Shown here: piece after piece, positions 38,604 through 51,800 of the stretch
Numbering within the stretch: the first letter of the stretch is position 1
Layout: the number at the start of each line of letters is the position of its first letter
From: Trichoplax adhaerens
Lineage: Eukaryota > Placozoa > Uniplacotomia > Trichoplacea > Trichoplacidae
DNA: 64,000 nucleotides
Assembly (NCBI RefSeq): GCF_000150275.1
Contig: NW_002060969.1
Coordinates: 372,943-436,942 of the forward strand
Direction of reading: 5' to 3'
The notes under the pieces: model-generated
Databases searched by the model: none
What the model saw: the letters and a program-made list of their open reading frames with translations, nothing else
Told to the model about the DNA's origin: nothing
Program-made: the position numbers and the translations under genes

Positions 38604-41600
38604 TCAATACATTGAACTCACTTTTCTATTTAATCCTTCTCTGATTCTTCTACCGTACTCAGGGTCAACTTTCGAGAAGTTTTCGATAGCCCGCTCCTGT
38701 AAAAACGATTGTGCCATACATAAATGTCCCACAATATTATTAACCAATGCTGTTCTCTCCTGCTCATTAAGAACTTTTCGCCAAAATACTGTCACTTGTG
38801 TAAAATTATCATCATCTGCTGTATTATAGCGTTTCACATCACCGATAACCTACATACCGAAACAAATATCAAATACGTTACTCATGATCGAAGTTTTCGA
38901 AAATTAATTTCATAAAATCTACATACTTGGACCGTATGTGGAGTAGCTCTATTAACATTTGCAATAGGACCATTAAAACTATTAGGATAATAGTTTGGAA
39001 CGCCACCTTTGAAGAGAATATGTCGAATATGTTAATTTGAAATCTACTAAGAGTTTATGTCTTTTACCAAAAATAGCATAACTTACTGTGGTTGTCATTG
39101 AAGGTTTGTGGACCATCTCTTTGATAATTACCAACTTTCGTTGCATAGGGACAATTAACAGGTAACTGAGCATAGTTAGTTCCAAGGCGATGTCGATGAG
39201 TATCATTATAAGAAAACAAACGTCCCTGTATACATCATGTAGAAAAATTGAGTCCAATCAGCAGATTACGTTATAAACGTTTAATTTACATACAAATTAC
39301 CTGCAGCATTTTATCAGGCGATGGTTCTATTCCAGGAACAAAATTAGCCGGAGCAAAAGCTATTTGTTCCACTTCGGCAAAATAATTTTTCGGATTGCGG
39401 TTCAAGACCATTTTTCCAACAGGAATCAAGGGAAATTCACTATGAGGCCAAATCTTATATTGACGCAAATTTGAAATTACTTTTCGATTTTCTTAAGAAA
39501 AAATATGTAATTGATGCTATAAGCTAACTTTCGTCACATCAAAGGGATTAAAGCGCCACTTCTCAGCCTGCTCAAAAGTCATTATTTGAAGATACATGGT
39601 CCAAGACGGCTGAAAGTTTAAAGATAGAAACGTTAGGTAATCAATGATTGATTAGTTTTACAGTAAAACATTTAAACTATAAAATAATTATTAGTACAGA
39701 GTTTCCACTGGCAATTGCGTTATATAAATCTCTCATTGCATAATCGGGATCTAATCCACTAATTTCTTGAGCTTTTTCTCCTGTTAAATTCCTAATGCCT
39801 TGATCAGTCTAAAAGATGATAGATTAGAAATTTTACAATATTTTATGAAGAATGAATGAAATTTGATAGAATTTTCTAGACCTTCAGATGAAACTTGCAG
39901 TAAACAGCTTCGTTGTCTGCATTTACTAGCTTGAATGTATGACTCCCGTATCCATTCATGTGTCTGTATCCATCCGGAGTGCCGCGATCCGTAAACAAGA
40001 AGGAAACCTGGTGAGTTGTTTCTCGTCGGAGGCTAATAAAATCCCAAAACATGTCAGGATCCTAAATAAATTACAAAGATAATTAAATTATAAGTATGCT
40101 TGGTGTTGTTCACCTTAAATAAATAATATCCATTACTTATGAAGGCAATTAGATAAAACCAACCTACCTTCAGATGGGTTACAGGATTTCTTTTTTGGGT
40201 GTGAATAAAACTAGGAAACTAAAAAAGAGACTTGATAATAAGCAAACCAAGCCAAACGTATGTATCGTCAATCTACTTTTTGACTTCACCGAAATAACAC
40301 AAGGTACAGTATGCTACGTCATAATTTAATACACTTTATTCCTATATTAGCCATACCAAGATGGGATCTCTTATAAAGAAAATTGGAGTGTTATTACCAA
40401 CTAAATCCCAGTTGCCCTCTTCCGTATAGAATTTAAGGGCAAACCCACGAGGATCTCTAGCAGTATCCGCACTTCCTGATTCGCCGCCTAGTAATGAACA
40501 GTTAGTACAGTTACCGTATAATTATCGTGGAAGTAGACATAAAAAAATCCGTATACCATTACTGTACCGCGATCAATACGAGACATTTACTTTGAGCTTA
40601 AAACGTAGCAGAGACAGTATGTACGGCGTACCTACGGTGGAAAAACGTACAGCCATAGGTGTACGTTTGCCGACATTTTCAAATACTTTCGCCTTACAAT
40701 ATTTTGTAATATCGTGCGTAACCTCAAAGTAGCCGAATGCACCTACAGGCAATAAAGAAAATAAATATTACGAACACGATTGTCATTGGCGATTTATATC
40801 ATTTTATATCTGCAAAGTGCGATTGACTCTAGTTAATTATTGTTTTATTTATGTATTTACGTATTACTCTACATCAATGTATGTATGGTAGTTATTGAAA
40901 CGCATTTGCGATCGCGTAACTGATAAATAAACATTTTATAGTAGGTAATACGTAACCATATTCTCAATACTGTATATTAGCACTGTACTCGTATTTATCC
41001 ATACAAAGTAACATAGATTAACGTGAATGTGTACTATTACTGTAATACAAATTACGGATGGCTCTGCAATCACCTGCTCCTTTAGCGTGAACAACTCTCT
41101 CTGGGATACGCTCACGATCGAAATGAGCCATATGATCAATTAAAGTAATATCCTGAAGTAGAATAGGTCCACGAGGTCCCACTGTAACGGAATCAGTGAT
41201 ACTTTCAGCAGGAGCACCATGACTAGTCGTCAAAGTAGTAGGATCCTATAGATACATACGTATATGCGTATAAGTGAATTGCAATATTTTAATATATTAC
41301 GTTATGCTTATTTAGCTAACATTGCTAAAAGGTTAGAGACGACTTAGAATAACGCGAATAATCCAATTTATAAATTTTACTTGCAGATCAGAGAAACGAA
41401 CGCGTTAAAATGTACAGTACATACTGGTATAGTTATCTGTAAAACGTAATTGCGTAATTGCAGCTAACAGCATACAGTATTTGCTAATTTCACATTACAG
41501 TGTACGTTAATGAGCTGGAGATCAATTTTCTTCGCCATATGGAACAAATTCATCTACAATTCTGAATTATATTCTCAATATGAGCTGTTGACAACACTAC

Positions 41601-42919
41601 ACACAGCAATCGTATTACGACATACGGTACTTAGCAATAAACTACAGTAGCAAAAGCCAGCACAGTTCCGTACATACAATGCTATGTTCCAGTACAGCTG
41701 GTTATTAGTTTAAAAGAAAGTTCATATTATAACGAAATTCGTATGTTGTGCGTAGACCCAAAGTATTTTCGTAAGGTATCTAGCGAACTCTTAGTGGTAC
41801 ATGCTGGTACAGTTGCATAATACATGAGCAAAATAACGAAATTTTAACTGGATCAACGAAATAGTCTTGAAGCGCTTACTTCCGTAAAGCAAGCTAGCTC
41901 TTAAAACTAGGTACATAATTGTACTGCATGTACCAGTGTGGACACTGTACTGTATGTACAGTATATGCGTGTGTGTATTTATGGTTGAGATCGCAATACC
42001 GTACAGTAATAGTAGGTGGTCGCGTAGCAGGTTGGTTAAATGTATTTAATGACTAGCTATCGAACACGATGCAGAGGAGATTCAGAGGATAGTCTTTATT
42101 GCAATCTCCGTATGCAACTATACAGTAATTTTATTAGCATAGTGTATCTACATATCCACTGTGTTTTGATTACATATTTACGCACTATCAACATATTTTA
42201 CTCTTCATGTGTTGTTACGTTGTTACCAGTGGTTCTAGGGCTCCGCGGAGATCTAAGATCCCCAAACAACACTGGTTGTCACATAGATACAAAGATACGG
42301 GTAAGTGGTTCTACCATCGCGTTACGCCTGATGAAATTAGCATAGCTTAATGATGAATGCGGGACTGTCCTCTGTAATTACGTGATGGCATCTATCGTAT
42401 TTATATGCAGTTAATTCTCGTTTAACTTAATTTTTAAGTATCAGTACTGTATACTGTAAACATACTGTATTGTAGAAAGCAGTATTCATATGGAATACAA
42501 CGCAAAATCCGAAATCAGATCTGTACCGAAATTGTTAATAAAAATCAAAAAACTAAAAAACCAGTCGATCGATTGTTCGGCTGGTATTGGGATTAGTGGA
42601 TGAAGAAGAATTGTATTTGCATACTATGGAGAATACCAACCAGGGGCTTCTTTCTTAAATTTTAGAAGTCCTGATTATCAAAACGTCGAGTTGCATTATA
42701 CTCGCCATCAATTACTGTAATTAATTAATCAATATACAGTACAGTACAGTACTGTACAGTACATCTCACAGTACTGTACAACGGCAGCGCGATTAATCTA
42801 ATGTTCATGCAAAGAGATATAAGATCATCTAATTACTGTACACGTATAAAATAACATACGTTGTTTTCACGAAATTCTTTGAGTTGATCGGCAGCCTTAT
42901 CTCTGGAATTTTTTGACAT
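38604..42919 (-). CDS. CAT: Catalase (haem peroxisomal type)
   Basis: Catalase breaks down hydrogen peroxide. Exon 1 (42919-42860) encodes [21 protein letters not shown] long intron of about 1.6 kb follows. Exon 2 (41246-41074) has [13 protein letters not shown] and [15 protein letters not shown] with the distal histidine. Later exons are near 40745-40630 ([18 protein letters not shown]), 40492-40370 ([20 protein letters not shown]) and 40218-40168 ([17 protein letters not shown]). They continue near 40062-39882 ([20 protein letters not shown]), 39808-39696 and 39612-39530 ([18 protein letters not shown]). The C-terminal part lies near 39460-39302 ([12 protein letters not shown]-like [20 protein letters not shown]), 39225-39085 ([14 protein letters not shown] with the haem-ligand tyrosine), 39010-38925 and 38849 to about 38620 ([14 protein letters not shown]). 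The last recognised codons are REGLNRK before a GTGAGT donor. A read-through stop is at 38604. The true final exon and any peroxisome-targeting end are not certain. Confidence 0.92.
41247..42859 (-). other. Catalase intron 1, unusually long
   Basis: This intron joins GTATGT at 42859 to an AG before 41246. It contains a CTGTA array at 42733-42780, about 80 bases from exon 1, and a frame at 42040-42345 with no recognisable product. Most other introns in this gene are below 300 bases, so regulatory content or an insertion is possible. Confidence 0.7.
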
Positions 42920-43947
42920 CTTTTTCGGATTTCTGGACGTGAATCGGGCGATGACAGAGCTGATGTGAGCGTAGCCTCAACCGGTAGTATGGCAACTATT
43001 GAACTGAGTGCACAGGTCAAATTTTATCCCTACAAAAACCTCGCCAACTCCCATGCTCGAAAATATTGACACAGGCTCACATGCTCAACTGCAGTACTGT
43101 ACTGTACTGTATGTACTGTAAGATGCCGGACTCTAATGTACAGTACTTACCGTACAGTACATACAGTGTCGAGTACTGTACAGTACTCTCCTCTAATAAC
43201 TGCTCTGTAGTTGCTGTACTGTACTGTACTGTACGGTACAAAGTCCGTTGCTAATTGTACTACAGTATACTGTACTGTACAGTACAGTACAGTAATCAAA
43301 CCAAACTGCTTACTGTTACTGTACTGTACACTGTACAATGTACTGTAAGAGGTCACGAATGATTACTGTAGTCATGGACTGCTAAATCTACTGTACTGTA
43401 CTGTACAGTACAGTACAGTACTGTAGTCAATGTTAACAGTACAGTACAATTTTTGTAAAATACTGTACTGTACTGTACACTGTACAGTACAGTACTGTAA
43501 CAGTTTCGTCTGTTTTCGTTATTCAAGTACTGTACTGACCGTACTGTAATGTTTACAATTTAACTTGAACTTTGTAGTCAAGTACGCGGTTTAATCTAGA
43601 AAAGAAATGTTTGAGGTGCAGGCTTTTTTATTACGCTTCATAAAGATAAACACTTTATTGACTAGCAAATAGTTCACGATCAATATTTCATGGCAGTAAC
43701 ATATTTCACCATTTAATCTACCGGTACTTAGCGTACTATTAGTACTATGCCAGGGACAACTCAACAAAAAATTGCAACCTTTCAGCCTAAATTGGATATG
43801 GCAAAATTTAAATTAATCAACTAGTATACTGTACTACACACACACTACCGTGAAGCAAGTTAAGGTTCAATCACTTCATGAATCAATAGGATCAGCGCAG
43901 CGTCCATTCTTCTTAAAAGAAGCACAGTACTCGGTGAAAAATGAACC
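42920..43947. promoter_or_regulatory. Catalase upstream region dominated by CTGTA arrays
   Basis: This is 1 kb between the catalase start and the stop of the M15 peptidase gene, which is on the same strand. The densest palindrome cluster in the window (43090-43540) lies here on the catalase 5' side. The 300 bases next to the peptidase stop are free of it. Confidence 0.55.
43090..43540. repeat. CTGTA/TACAG palindromic arrays, densest cluster
   Basis: About ten tracts occur in 450 bases, including CTGTACTGTACAGTACAGTA at about 43390-43425 and CTGTACACTGTACAGTACAG at about 43468-43495. Tracts of the two orientations meet directly at GTAC, so each is a perfect inverted repeat. Point variants such as CGGTAC are scattered within. 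Confidence 0.92.
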
Positions 43948-45809
43948 TTACTTAGAAACACATGCACCTTGTGTTGCCCAATACAATTGATCCCATCGAC
44001 TGGGGTAATTAATATTGATCGGCTCGTCGATATGTACAGGATCATTGAAAGACATTCCCCATCGAAGCACAGAATCGGCTTGTACTTTGTTTATGAAGCA
44101 CTTTACCCCTGATGGAGCAGTACTCAAAGATCGTAAGCAGTTGCTATTACAAAACACACCAGTAGCTCCATCCACCACATTCATGTCAATTGCGTGGCCA
44201 ATCATATGATTACTGCGAGAAGCCGGTTGCACAATAGCACCACTGACGTCAGCGTTCGCACGATATGAGCTTGTGATGTATACCTAATAACAGGAAGATA
44301 CTCAAGAATGATTCCTTTTACCTCTACAGTACAGTACTGTACAGTATACTGTAGTATGGTGTACAGTACTGTACTGTACTGTACTGTACATACAGTATTA
44401 ATTAAGGGTTTCTAAAAAATGTACTGTACAGTACTGTACATACAGTATCTACAGTACATTTGTAAGGCACTTTAGAATCGATATACTGTACAGTACAGTA
44501 CTAGCTACAAAGTCATACTGTACAGTATTAAATATTATTATTAAATCGCCGTGCCCCTAATAGCTGAGTTTATACAGTATGTGAAAAGAATCTTATGATT
44601 TAAACAGTGCTACATAAACAATCAATCCTACTACAGTAGTACTGTACCTGTACATTACAAGATGAAGCCCAACTATTAATTTTGTCCATTTGTGGCACGA
44701 AACCAACTTCAACGGTGCATGTTGAACCGATTATCTTAGATCCTGTGTACTTTGTCAGAGGACAACCTCCTATCGATAAAGAACATATAGAATGCTTACT
44801 ATTGATAGGGTCTAGAAGATAGCCTAATAATAACATTAGTCGTGCACGATCGTCCATTGTTTCTTACGTTGTTTAGCATTACTATTCGTCAGTTACTGTA
44901 CAATTTAAACTGTATTAAAAAATCTAGATTTTAAAATAAGTAAACTCCCAACAGCTTCACGGTTTAGTGTACATAAGTAGCCATCTCCTGATATAAATTC
45001 TTAAGGAATTCTATTTAATAAAAGCCAACTATCGCCGTTTCAAATACTGATCCAACACCATCTTAAAAAATTACAAAAACTGGTGTTTGAGATGTTTCAG
45101 CATAGAATTCTGAACATCCAAGTTAAAATTCACAACGCTAAAAACACCGTTGTACTGTATTGTACTGTACAGTACAATGTGCACATTAGATACTGTACAG
45201 TATACTGTACTGTACTGTACTGCACTAAAAGAAACCATTCTTAGTTACTGTATTACCGCTGCTTCCACCAGTACAACACTTGACATTGGACGGGCCAGGG
45301 CAATAACCCGCGTAAGTTGTTCCACTGCAATGGCTTGTAAGCATGCAGTTACCAGTATTGCTTTTACAAGACTGACCTTTGACAGCAAAAACGAAGTTCA
45401 CAGTCAATCATTTGCTGATTCACATTTGTAAATAATAATGCAGTCTAGATATCAAAGATAATTGCCTACTTTACGCGTATAGCATTTTTGCTAGGCTCGC
45501 ACTGAGAGTGACAACACTGTTCCATAGCTGTACTACTCACCTACTTTAGGACAGCACTGGATATTCCATGGCCCAGCACATTGCCCAGTTATGGTCGACC
45601 CAGTATGACAATTTTGATAGTCTTGGCAACTACCCCAGCTACCATTACAGTCTTCACCAAGACCATGGGCTAAGTACAGTATGTAAATATCATGTTATAT
45701 ATAATATGACGAATACCTTTCAAAATACTAACCGGAGTAAATTAAAATGATATAAAATAATATAATTACCACAGGCAAATATAACGGCGAAGATAGTAAA
45801 AATTTTCAT
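43948..45809 (-). CDS. Secreted M15-family (D-Ala-D-Ala carboxypeptidase-like) peptidase with two Cys-rich modules
   Basis: Five exons give about 250 residues. Exon 1 (45809-45770) is a signal peptide, MKIFTIFAVIFAC. Exon 2 (about 45676-45550) encodes Cys module 1 (DCNGSWGSCQDYQNCHTG, ending NIQCCP). Exon 3 (about 45390-45262) encodes a second module of the same spacing (SCKSNTGNCMLTSHCSG, ending NVKCCT). Exons 4 (about 44775-44650) and 5 (44283-43948) form the peptidase domain. It contains SNHMIGHAID, which fits the M15 metal-site pattern SxHxxGxAxD, and LRWGMSFNDPVHID with the third ligand histidine. Splice junctions are all GT/AG and restore the frame. M15 enzymes cleave D-amino-acid peptides of bacterial cell walls, so a digestive or antibacterial extracellular role is inferred. 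The substrate is not shown. Introns carry CTGTA arrays (44320-44530, 45150-45225). Confidence 0.82.
44320..44530. repeat. CTGTA/TACAG palindromic arrays inside the M15 gene intron
   Basis: Tracts at 44325-44400, 44420-44455 and 44480-44530 fall in the intron before the last exon. Another at 45150-45225 lies in the intron before exon 4. These are the main arrays found within a gene rather than upstream of one. Confidence 0.88.
45150..45225. repeat. CTGTA/TACAG array, intronic
   Basis: Head-to-head tracts lie just downstream of the exon 3 donor of the M15 gene. Confidence 0.85.
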
Positions 45810-48800
45810 ATTTTCGTGATAATTCGATTATGCAGTGAAATTATTTATCTACCTGCTTCTGAAGTGTGTAAAATTCTACCAACAGTAGATATTTATACCT
45901 ATTCATCTTCATGGTGTCTAAGTAATGCCATGTTCGTTGATAATTATAATATGTTTTAACTGTAAAGTCAATATTTCCATCAACGACCCAAAAGGTTTTC
46001 TATTCTCTGATAACTATAAATTACATATACTAATAGTAAACAAAAATTGAGATTGGTTAATTTATAATTGTATATACTGTACGTTTACATGCTAATAAAA
46101 CAAAAGCGAAGCCTTACAATTTACATAGCTATTTACTTCTAATCTCCATTTGAACGCCTCACATTAGTAAACAAATTATAAAGAGATTCTCTACATTTTC
46201 ATAGGAATCCTTAACAACGTAATATATCATGAAATTAAAATGTTATAGTAAGCTTTAACTTAAAACCCTCTAATTAACTATCCAAAACATAAACTTATCA
46301 ACAAAATATAGAAAAATACTTTTCTCATTCTCCTTTTTTGAAGGTATATATCGCGCTTAACAAGAATCTCTTAAGACTGTTAAAATTTATCTACTTAAAA
46401 ATGAGGCAAAACTGAACGATCACCATCCTGTGCTTTTGAGCGTTAGGTTTTACATTCAGATAACAACATACAGAATTACTCTGAATACGATGTCCAATAA
46501 ACAAGAAAACTATGGCGATAAAGTAGACATAATACTATGATCATTATATACCATTTTTAATAATGCTGTATAACATGTAGGATTAGCAATTACTGTAAGA
46601 AAAGTGGCTAATGAGCGTATCATCATACTGCATCGTACTTGTTAACCTTAAAATAAATTAAATACGCTTCGAGATACTACGACTAATTACATCATATTAC
46701 AAGAAATTATGGGATATGCAAATATGTACTGATTCGCTAAAACAGCAATACAGTAGTTAGGCAAACGAATTATAATTAATTAGATAATATAATATTATAT
46801 ATTTTCAAATTATGATATTTTGTGATTACCAAAGATGGCATCATTAGTACTCCAGAACAACCAGTTCCTTAATCTCTTCATATACTTCTTAACATACGCC
46901 ATTGAACACTTATGTCTGTAACATTATATATAGTTCGCTTGACTGTTATTCATAACTGCTTAGCTGCAGTGTATAATATCAAGCATCTGTTACTTTAGAC
47001 TATTTAGATATTTTATTAATTTGTATTGGGGATCGACTACAGTAATAGCCAAATAGTCTCCTAAAGATTTATCAAGAACCAAGTAGGACTATAGGATTTT
47101 TCTTTTTTAGCTATATGCGATAGACCCCTAAACTAAAGCAAATTGATGACCTTGAAGATAAGGTTTGCTTTCTATGAAGAACGTTTGACGTAACTTTTTA
47201 AATTACTTGTACAATTACCTCATTATTGTTAAATCCAATAAAATTAAATGAGAAATTAAGTCAACTGTTAAATAAAATAAGTTAAGGGTCTCCATGTTTA
47301 TAGCCGATTATAATCAATCATTGCTCTTAAGAGGTTCGTTTCGAGGTAGTAACTGTCAAAAACAATATCTAACTACACCGTTCGCCAAAAAAGTAAACAA
47401 AATCCTATGTTCCTATCAAAACTACGGCAATAAGCAAGTACCGGTACTTGTATTAGCAAAGTATATACTATAATTATAGAAACTAACTTTAACTGAGCTA
47501 ATTGATGGTATAAAGAAAATAGGGTAAATTTCTATAAAATATGAGTAATCGCAAAGTTTGATCATCTATAAAAATGCTTGTATATAGTGCAGAACTAATA
47601 TTTATAATTACTAGGATAAAATACGTATATTAAATTTATATATTTCCCGTTTCTCCGCTCTTATTACTACATATAGACTTTAAAGTAGTAACTTAGCTCA
47701 TCCTTTGCTATGATGTATATTTTTTTAATTTTCGCAAAACATTAAACCGGAACTTAATCTTTTAAAAAAACTTAATCTAGTATAAACGATAGTTTCTACC
47801 AGTGCTCCATACAATGCAATGTCAATGAGTACATGTATTGCATATACGAGTGGATAGAGCTAAACTTTTATATCTTAGAAACTACAGTACAAATACAGTA
47901 CCAAATGTTTAATCTAAGCAGCTTGATATTCTGAACACTATGAATCCTACGATATAAAAGTGCAATAATTTAGTTAACATATTTAATTCATATAGAATGT
48001 ACTACTGTAAAAGTTGTCCAATTTTCATCACTTCCTCACACCGCTTAAATTCAGATACTCTTTAATATTGCACATATCTGTTGGGAAATGATATAAAATC
48101 ATGGAAAAGCTATAGCCAAGCCAGTCTATATACTGTACACTAAGGTAGTTTATTCTGAAATGCTTTAGATAGCTTAGCTTTTCTTCATGGCTTTATTAAA
48201 CCCTTAAGTTACGTTCTTTGATAATATTTATATATTTTATGTAATTAACGACGTATGCCTGAGCAATTCCAGAGCGATAATTTAGTTGAGTTATTGTTTT
48301 GTGATTAGCTAAAGTCGCATAAACCTGTTTTATTTCTTATGTATCTTTACGAATTCTTGTATTATAAATCTCGCTTTGTAACAGTATAGATTCAGTTAAA
48401 ACAAGATCACTATTGTTTTTAATTCTACCTTGTAATCATGGATATTCCTATGAATGCTAATCAGCTGACAGTTGCGATTAAATCTTATAACTATTCTACA
48501 TTACGATTATGGGCGACACAAGTATAAAAGCCATCGACTTTCGATCAATAAAGGAAATACGTATGAGTTAGTAGATAATTTTGCGCAAACTTTAACTATT
48601 TGTACAATTTCCAGTATCCTATGCTACTGTAGTTGAAAGTAAAATGAACTTTCAATACAATTGTTAGTATCAACTTAGACAATGATACTCTACGATCAGG
48701 ACTACTAAAAAATTCTTAGTAACTTTTGGTAATATACTACCTGTAGAATATATTTTACGCTTTGGACATAGACATAGTAATCTCTAGGCTCAGTATATTA

Positions 48801-51800
48801 ATTTTTGCTAATAATTTTCACTTTGAACTTTATTTGAGCTAAATTGATTTGTGTGTTATTTTGTATATAGATAACTGGCCTTATAGACGTTAAAAATTTT
48901 CAATCACTTCTTTTATATTTGAAAATCGGAATAGTGTTCTATAGCTGACTTTTAAACGCAGATAAACACTGCCCAGCTTTGTACGCTTTAGATTTTAATA
49001 GCGCTGTACTTAGCGAAATGAATGGGAACACTGTATGCTCTAGAGATGAAAGCGGTATCTGCTAACTTCAAATATTTCAGTATTGAATCAGGGAATCTTA
49101 TAAACTTTGTAGGTGAATCTGTATCTCATAATATTCAGACTATATGAGCTAGGATATTTTAGCAAAGTAGGTGTGTTTTTAATAAATAATTTGGTAATTA
49201 TCACAATGCAGTATTGACATAAGCGATGCCAGTAACCGTGCATGCCCGTATCGGACGGATATGAGCAATAAGATATACGTACAGTAGGAATCATCTCTTA
49301 CTCGTTGCAAAGAATTATTCTTATACTGCAAAATTACTCTACAACTACTGTATGTCATTGCAAGTTTTAATGGGAATAGGTTGCTTGTAAATTCGCGACA
49401 ATTGATTTAATGATAAGAACGATGTACTCGTACTGTACATGAAAGCGGAATACTCTTGATCAAACTGGTAAAGCTATAAGAATATACGCATTCTTGTAAG
49501 GACTCTACTGTAGCCTTTAGTAAGATTTTAGGATATTAGTACTACGTTATGTACTACATGTGTAAAGAGATAACTGCTAGTAAACTTTTTAAGAAAGATT
49601 AATTCAGGAAACGTAAATTGTTATTGTACTCAGTTGTTATATTAGAAACAATAGCAAACATGTTAATAAATGAAAATAATTTAATTACTTCTATGAAACC
49701 AAACAAGATGTATTACAAATATTACAATAACGCTTTACTGCGATAAGATCTAAATCAAAGGATCTAATTACTTATGGCACTATCGCCGTAAAACGAATTA
49801 GTACAACACATTTAGTTAACGGGAATATATGTTGTAGTAATGATCATAATACGTGTTTCGAGGAGTTTTAACTACAAAATTAAAACGATCAAGTATTCAA
49901 TACCGAGAACAGTATTGTTATCAAAACACTACACATAGCAAAGGTACTCCACAATAGCTGAAATGTTTTTGAGTAGATATTAGTAATCGAAATCTAATAG
50001 CAATGATTACATGCACAACACAAAATACTTTTCAAATTATAATTAATTGTTTGCTTTACTGTATAAATTCTTTACTGATTGCTAGAATCCTGAAGTAATA
50101 ACATTTACTTTTCTGTCAGTGTTAAATGTAAGTAACACCATATGAGTACATATGCGAAATGCGTAACTTAGTAATTTGACATAGATATTGTCTTAATGAC
50201 TTGAATTAAGTATCTATTATATAATGCATGATCATGATATGTATAGTACAATATAAAGAATTAAGTAAAAATTAATCAGTAGTGCAATTAGTTCATATAT
50301 TGCAAAGCCAAATAGTAATGGATTACATATATTTGACTTATACTGTTGCAATTGTTATGTTCAATCAATAACAGTAAATGTCAACCGTGCTCCATCGTTA
50401 ATGATTATATAATAACATCTTCATTAGCCTTATAACAGTTTACTATGACGTACAGTACTGTATTAAACCCTGACGATATTAAATTAGTTTTATCTATTAA
50501 ACAGAAAGTATGCACAAGTACCAATAGCAACAGCCATAGTTGCAGTAAAAATACTAGACTTTTCATTCTCATTTTTCTTGTCGAAATGATCCAGAAAGCC
50601 ATCCTAAGAAGAATATGCATATCTTTAACGTAATATAGTTTGGCTATTGCTAAATGTAGTCAGTCAAAAAATGAACATCGCTAGCAAAAATGCGTAAATA
50701 TAACCATTTTAACAAACTTAAAGGTATCTTAGTGGCGACCTTTTTAACTGTGCCTCATACGAGATATCAAATCATTACCGTAGTAGGAGCCTACCGTACG
50801 TATGACATGTAATAATATTAATAAGCATCTTTTCCCATAACCCAACATAAATAAGTCACACTGCAAAAATGTTGATACTAGTACTTTCAATACATCTGAC
50901 GGAACAATGTATTACTATGTTCCATTCTAACAATACGAAACTACACTAGGAGTTAGCAAAGATTACTGTAATAGGTGTTAATGTGATCAAAATAAACGCA
51001 GTGTCCACGGTAAACTATTGAAAAACCTGTATAACGATAGACAAAATATTTATCGAATCCATCTGTAAATGATGTTTAAATTTCAGTTCCATGTTATAAA
51101 ATTTAATGGTTAGATAACATAATAACTAAAACGCCAATTGTATCTACTGCAAGATGCCTCAAAAATTATTTATTTATTATGACGAAGGGAAGAATGAATG
51201 TTACGGCACTGTGGTGGTAGAATCTTAATTTCTAAAAGGTATACTATTAATATTAGCTATTTTTGTACTGCATTGATTATGAAACATACAGGTAGAATGC
51301 AAAAGTCTCAGCATACTGTAAAACGGTAACATTTCACATGGTCTCTAGTTTACTGACCTACAGTATTACTACATAATACTACATACCAATCCCGAACCGT
51401 CCTTCCCTTAAAAACTCCCGGCTTTTATACCCTCGACGGTAGATTATACTATTATACCGTAGGTGTCTGCAGAATCTACCGTAAGCCTTCCTAACACTTG
51501 AAAGTCCTAATCATTGTGGTCCTTCCCTATGGTCCTAACATAGCTATTCTCTGTCATATTGTAGGTACTGCACTAATCTTAGCACTTTCGAAATGTCAGT
51601 TATGTTGTACAGGTAGTGGTACAGTGTTCTTTCTTCAGTAACCTCTGGTATAAGTCTGTATGTACAAACTGCACGGGCTAGTAATTATAATATAATGGTG
51701 TAGTGCATTGGTTACAAAACATAAGATAACTGTAAAAACCTCTTAGCTAAAAGGGAAGGCGTATAAAATACAGTAGCACAGTATTAATAACAGGTGTACA

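Noticed and set aside
44015-44209. Plus-strand frame inside the last M15 exon
   Set aside because: It is antisense to a well-supported peptidase domain with metal-site motifs.
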